This document shows, piece after piece, positions 51,172-54,806 of a stretch of 54,806 nt of DNA. The notes under the pieces were generated by a model that saw nothing but the letters and a program-made list of their open reading frames with translations, ran no database searches and had not been told where the DNA came from. Origin of the DNA: Streptomyces tailanensis. Its GTDB lineage: Bacteria; Actinomycetota; Actinomycetes; Streptomycetales; Streptomycetaceae. Every line of letters begins with the position of its first letter. The first letter of the stretch is position 1. The stretch covers positions 1 to 54,806 of the forward strand of contig NZ_VTHJ01000066.1 in NCBI RefSeq assembly GCF_008386495.1. Direction: 5' to 3'. A program made the position numbers and the translations under genes.

Positions 51172-52361
51172 CCACCGAGGCCACGCTCCCGTCCACCTCG
51201 GCCTCGCCCACCGCCCGTCAGGTGTGGACCCGCGCGCGCGGTGTCGTCATCGGGGCGGTCATCCTCCTGGCGGCCGCCGTCGTGATCGCCGTGATCCGCT
51301 CCGGCGCCGAGCACGGCCGCCTCGACCCGCGCTCCGCCGACCCCAACGGCAGCCGTGCCGTCGCCGAACTCCTCGACGACCAGGGCGTGTCCACCCGCCT
51401 GGTCACCACCCTCGACGAGGCGAGCGCCGCGGCCGGCCCCGACACCACGGTCCTGGTCGCCGTCCCGGACCTGCTGACCGACTCCCAGCAGAGCCGCCTC
51501 CGCGCGACGACCGAGACCTCCGGCGGCCGCACTGTCCTCGTCGCCCCCGGCTCCCCGTCGGTAAGCACCCTCGCCCCCGGCATAAGCTCCGACCCCGCCC
51601 CGAGCTTCGACTCCACGCTCGCGCCCCGCTGCGACCTGCCCGCCGCCCGCCGCGCGGGCACCGCCGACACCGGCGGCTTCCGCTACCAGGTCACCGCCCG
51701 CACCGCCGACACCTGCTACCCCAGCGAAGGACTGCCCACCCTGGTCCGCGTCCCGGCCGCCGAAGGAGGCGGCGACACCGTCGTACTCGGCGCCCCCGAC
51801 ATCCTCCACAACGACCGCCTCGACGACGAGGGCAACGCCTCCCTCGCCCTCCAACTCCTCGGCTCGCGCCCCCATCTGGTCTGGTACCTCCCCTCACTCG
51901 CCGACGACTCGACAACTGACACAGAGCCCCGCAGCTTCTTCGACCTGCTCCCCTCCGGCTGGCTCTGGGGCACCCTGCAGCTCTTCATCGCAGCAGCCCT
52001 GGCCGCCCTCTGGCGGGCACGCCGACTCGGCCCCCTGGTTGCCGAGAAACTCCCCGTCGCGATCCGCGCCTCCGAGACCGTCGAAGGCCGCGCCCGCCTC
52101 TACCGCAAGGCGAACGCCCGCGACCGCGCGGCCACCGCTCTTCGCTCCACCACCCGCACGCGCCTCGCCCCCCTCGTAGGTGTCCCCGTCTCCCGGGCGC
52201 ACTCGCCCGAGGCCCTGCTCCCCGCCCTGTCCAGCCACCTCCACGGCAACGGACAGTCCCTGCACGCCCTCCTCTTCGGCCCGCCGCCCGGCGACGACAC
52301 GGCCCTCATCACCCTCACCGACCAACTCGACGCCCTCGAAAGAGAGGTACGCCGTTCATGA
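51168..52361 (+). CDS. DUF4350 membrane protein
   Basis: A 397-aa protein. N-terminal helix VVIGAVILLAAAVVIAVI (about 27-44), then DPRSADPNGSRAVAELLDDQGV, the start of the DUF4350 domain, which has a GATase-like fold. A second helix near 270 (LWGTLQLFIAAALAALWRARR) returns the chain to the cytoplasm. Two Cys (RCDLP, TCYPS) lie in the external part and could pair. Start ATG 51168 overlaps the DUF4129 stop; its own stop overlaps the MoxR start (ATGATGG). Function unknown. Confidence 0.85.
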   Translation: MTTEATLPSTSASPTARQVWTRARGVVIGAVILLAAAVVIAVIRSGAEHGRLDPRSADPNGSRAVAELLDDQGVSTRLVTTLDEASAAAGPDTTVLVAVPDLLTDSQQSRLRATTETSGGRTVLVAPGSPSVSTLAPGISSDPAPSFDSTLAPRCDLPAARRAGTADTGGFRYQVTARTADTCYPSEGLPTLVRVPAAEGGGDTVVLGAPDILHNDRLDDEGNASLALQLLGSRPHLVWYLPSLADDSTTDTEPRSFFDLLPSGWLWGTLQLFIAAALAALWRARRLGPLVAEKLPVAIRASETVEGRARLYRKANARDRAATALRSTTRTRLAPLVGVPVSRAHSPEALLPALSSHLHGNGQSLHALLFGPPPGDDTALITLTDQLDALEREVRRS

Positions 52362-53350
52362 TGGACCCGACCACTGACAACGCCGGGACCACAGGAGATC
52401 CGGGCGCCGCCCGAGCCTCCCTGGAAGCCCTGCGCGCCGAGATCGCCAAAGCCGTGGTCGGCCAGGACCCCGCCGTGACCGGCCTCGTAGTCGCCCTCCT
52501 CTGCCGCGGGCACGTCCTGCTCGAAGGAGTCCCCGGGGTCGCCAAGACGCTGCTCGTCCGCGCCCTCGCAGCCGCACTCGAACTCGACACCAAGCGCGTC
52601 CAGTTCACCCCGGACCTCATGCCGAGCGACGTCACGGGCTCCCTCGTCTACGACACCCGCACCGCAGAGTTCTCCTTCCAGCCCGGCCCGGTCTTCACGA
52701 ACCTCCTCCTCGCCGACGAGATCAACCGCACGCCCCCGAAGACCCAGTCGTCTCTCCTCGAAGCGATGGAGGAACGCCAGGTCACGGTCGACGGCACCCC
52801 CCGCTCCCTCCCCGACCCGTTCCTGGTCGCCGCGACCCAGAACCCGGTCGAGTACGAGGGCACCTACCCGCTTCCCGAGGCCCAGCTGGACCGTTTCCTC
52901 CTCAAACTGACGGTCCCCCTCCCCTCCCGCCAGGACGAGATCGACGTCCTCACCCGGCACGCCGAGGGCTTCAACCCACGCGACCTACGCGCTGCCGGCG
53001 TACGCCCCGTCGCGAACGCCGCCGACCTCGAAGCCGCCCGCGCCGCCGTCGCCAAGACCACGATCTCCCCCGAGATCACCGCCTACGTGGTGGACATCTG
53101 CCGCGCCACCCGCGAATCCCCGTCCCTCACCCTCGGTGTCTCCCCTCGAGGCGCCACCGCCCTCCTCGCGGCCTCCCGCGCCTGGGCCTGGCTGACGGGC
53201 CGCGACTATGTCATCCCGGACGACGTCAAGGCACTCGCGCTCCCGACCCTCCGCCACCGCGTCCAGCTCCGCCCGGAAGCCGAGATGGAAGGCGTGACGG
53301 CCGACGCGGTCATCAACGCGATCCTCACCCACGTCCCCGTTCCCCGCTGA
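52358..53350 (+). CDS. MoxR-family AAA+ ATPase
   Basis: A 330-aa ATPase. Walker A GVPGVAKT (residues 57-64), VQFTPDLMPSDVTGSLVYD, Walker B LLLADEINRTPPKTQSSLLEAMEERQVTVDG, sensor 1 ATQNPVEYEGTYPLPEAQLDRFLLKL. MoxR proteins act as chaperones that help fold or activate a partner, often one with a von Willebrand A or DUF58 domain, such as the next gene. Overlaps both neighbours by 1-4 bases, so all are made together. Confidence 0.95.
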   Translation: MMDPTTDNAGTTGDPGAARASLEALRAEIAKAVVGQDPAVTGLVVALLCRGHVLLEGVPGVAKTLLVRALAAALELDTKRVQFTPDLMPSDVTGSLVYDTRTAEFSFQPGPVFTNLLLADEINRTPPKTQSSLLEAMEERQVTVDGTPRSLPDPFLVAATQNPVEYEGTYPLPEAQLDRFLLKLTVPLPSRQDEIDVLTRHAEGFNPRDLRAAGVRPVANAADLEAARAAVAKTTISPEITAYVVDICRATRESPSLTLGVSPRGATALLAASRAWAWLTGRDYVIPDDVKALALPTLRHRVQLRPEAEMEGVTADAVINAILTHVPVPR

Positions 53351-54660
53351 TGGCTCCCACCGGACGCGCCGCACTACTCGCGGCCCTCGGCTCCCTCCCC
53401 GTCGGCATCTGGGAACCCAGCTGGACGGGCGTCCTCGCCGTGAACGCCCCCCTGGCACTGGCGTGCGCCTGCGACTACGCCCTGGCCGCCCCCGTGCGCC
53501 GTCTGCGCCTCACGCGCTCCGGCGACACCTCCACACGCCTGGGCGAAACCGCGGACGTCACCCTCACCGTCATCAACCCCTCCAACCGCCCCCTGCGCGC
53601 CCGCCTCCGCGACGCCTGGCCCCCCAGCAGTTGGCTGCCCGGCGGCGAGGTCACCGCCTCCCGCCACCACCTCACGGTCCCCCCGGGCGAACGCCGACGC
53701 GTCACCACCCGCCTGCGCCCCACCCGCCGAGGAGACCGCCAGGCCGACAAGGTCACGATCCGCTCGTACGGCCCCCTCGGCCTCTTCGCCCGTCAGGGCA
53801 GCCACAAAGTCCCCTGGACCGTACGGGTCCTCCCCCCGTTCACCAGCCGCAAGCACCTGCCATCCAAACTGGCCCGCCTGCGCGAACTCGACGGCCGCAC
53901 CAGCGTCCTGACCCGGGGCGAGGGCACGGAGTTCGACAGTCTCCGCGAGTACATTCCCGGCGACGACACCCGCTCCATCGACTGGCGCGCCACAGCCCGC
54001 CAGTCATCGGTCGCTGTACGCACCTGGCGCCCCGAACGCGACCGCCACATCCTCCTGGTTCTGGACACGGGCCGAACCTCCGCCGGCCGCGTCGGCGACG
54101 CCCCCCGCCTCGACGCCTCCATGGACGCGGCCCTCCTCCTGGCCGCCCTCGCCTCCCGCGCCGGCGACCGCGTGGACCTCCTGGCCTACGACCGCCGCGT
54201 CCGAGCCCTCGTCCAGGGCCGCTCCGCCGGCGACGTTCTCCCGTCCCTGGTCAACGCGATGGCCACCCTCGAACCGGAACTCATCGAAACGGACGCCCGA
54301 GGCCTCACAGCCACCGCACTTCGTACGGCCTCCCGCCGCACCCTGATCGTCCTCCTCACCAGCCTCGACGCAGCCCCCGTCGAACAGGGCCTCCTCCCCG
54401 TCCTGTCCCGCCTCACACAACGCCATACGGTCCTGGTGGCCTCCGTCGCCGACCCGCACATCGCCCGCATGGCAACCTCCCGAGGCAGCACAGAGGCCGT
54501 CTACGACGCCGCAGCAGCGGCCCAAGCCCAGACAGACCGCCACCGGACCGCCGAACAACTCCGCCGCCACGGCGTCACGGTCGTCGACGCGACTCCGGAC
54601 GACTTGGCACCGGCCTTGGCTGACGCCTATCTGGCTCTGAAGGCAGCAGGACGCCTCTAG
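53350..54660 (+). CDS. DUF58 domain protein
   Basis: A 436-aa protein. Two hydrophobic stretches near the N-terminus (LLAALGSLPVGIWEPSW, VLAVNAPLALACACDYALAA) anchor it. A beta-rich region follows (TADVTLTVINPSNRPLRARL), then the DUF58 core FDSLREYIPGDDTRSIDWRATARQSSVAVRTWRPERDRHILLVLDTGR, related to von Willebrand A folds. The metal-site motif is D-T-G rather than DxSxS. ATG 53350 overlaps the MoxR stop. Likely client of the MoxR ATPase. Last gene of the operon. Confidence 0.92.
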   Translation: MAPTGRAALLAALGSLPVGIWEPSWTGVLAVNAPLALACACDYALAAPVRRLRLTRSGDTSTRLGETADVTLTVINPSNRPLRARLRDAWPPSSWLPGGEVTASRHHLTVPPGERRRVTTRLRPTRRGDRQADKVTIRSYGPLGLFARQGSHKVPWTVRVLPPFTSRKHLPSKLARLRELDGRTSVLTRGEGTEFDSLREYIPGDDTRSIDWRATARQSSVAVRTWRPERDRHILLVLDTGRTSAGRVGDAPRLDASMDAALLLAALASRAGDRVDLLAYDRRVRALVQGRSAGDVLPSLVNAMATLEPELIETDARGLTATALRTASRRTLIVLLTSLDAAPVEQGLLPVLSRLTQRHTVLVASVADPHIARMATSRGSTEAVYDAAAAAQAQTDRHRTAEQLRRHGVTVVDATPDDLAPALADAYLALKAAGRL

Positions 54661-54720
54661 TCCCTCTGGTTCGGCGGGGGTGTAACCCTTTAAAAGGGAG
54701 ACCTCTAAAGCCAAACGCAA

Positions 54721-54752
54721 AAAGGCCCACACCATTTATGGTGTGGGCCTTT
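54721..54752 (-). terminator. rRNA operon terminator
   Basis: Inverted repeat AAAGGCCCACACCA/TGGTGTGGGCCTTT (14 bp) with a TTTA loop. On the minus strand it is followed by TTTTT (54716-54720), a classic intrinsic terminator 10 bases after the 5S rRNA 3' end. Confidence 0.92.
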
Positions 54753-54762
54753 CGCACTATTT

Positions 54763-54806
54763 GTTCGGCGGTGTCCTACTCTCCCACAGGGTCCCCCCTG
54801 CAGTAC
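54763..54806 (-). rRNA. 5S ribosomal RNA, 3' end (partial)
   Basis: On the minus strand the last 44 bases read GTACTGCAGGGGGGACCCTG, then TGGGAGAGTAGGACACCGCC and GAAC, the conserved 3' end of actinobacterial 5S rRNA. The 5' part and presumably the 23S and 16S genes lie beyond the right edge of the window. Confidence 0.95.

Noticed and set aside
48594..51875. A 1093-codon minus-strand open frame over the membrane-protein operon
   Set aside because: Low-complexity translation spanning several real genes on the other strand and running into mtnA in the wrong frame.
54686..54697. CCCTTT-AAAGGG-like palindrome after the DUF58 gene
   Set aside because: The loop is too small for a stable hairpin and there is no T-tract; the clear terminator nearby belongs to the rRNA operon on the other strand.

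Overview
The window is high-GC actinobacterial DNA and almost certainly comes from a Streptomyces chromosome. Support for this is the MtrAB-LpqB operon, the SecA/Rv3235-type neighbourhood, a 180-kDa-class NAD-glutamate dehydrogenase, DUF397/DUF5753 regulators, frequent GTG/TTG starts and dispersed intergenic repeats of a type I recognise from Streptomyces. The gene order (ohr/ohrR, galE, teichoic-acid genes, two Ser/Thr kinases, glutamate dehydrogenase, secA, response regulator, hpf, comF, lpqB-mtrB-mtrA, mtnA, MoxR/DUF58) is that of a conserved core region. It ends at the 3' end of an rRNA operon.

Region by region: 1-6530 holds a fused glycosyltransferase/CDP-glycerol glycerophosphotransferase, the peroxide-sensing ohr/ohrR pair, a family-2 glycosyltransferase and galE. 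6531-16625 is an accessory block. It carries a polymorphic-toxin operon (a DUF6507-type small protein, an 836-aa toxin with a C-terminal YwqJ-like deaminase, and a YwqK/MORN-type antitoxin), a frameshifted ORF, a DUF6247/RelE-like pair, a previously unflagged remnant of a second YwqK gene, a WhiJ-like triad (HATPase, XRE-DUF5753, DUF397), an ADP-ribosylglycohydrolase and a TetR/hydrolase pair. 16771-22600 returns to wall-polymer genes: a TagGH-like ABC exporter, a GT4 enzyme and a second fused GT2/CDP-glycerol polymerase. 22797-25869 encodes two related Ser/Thr kinases, convergent with the large glutamate dehydrogenase (25938-30908).

31683-54660 is mostly housekeeping: DJ-1/PfpI, HAD, DUF6912, Rv3235-family, SecA, GNAT, YcaQ-like, a NarL-type regulator, HPF, ComF, LpqB-MtrB-MtrA, MtnA and a tightly coupled five-gene membrane/MoxR/DUF4350/DUF58 operon. 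The last 86 bases hold the terminator and 3' end of a minus-strand 5S rRNA gene.

The wall-polymer genes on both sides of the accessory block probably work together: nucleotide-sugar supply, glycosylation, polymer synthesis and export. The most unusual content is the deaminase toxin/antitoxin locus and the debris around it, which suggest past exchange of toxin cassettes at this spot. All functions are inferred from reading the sequence; no database search was run.
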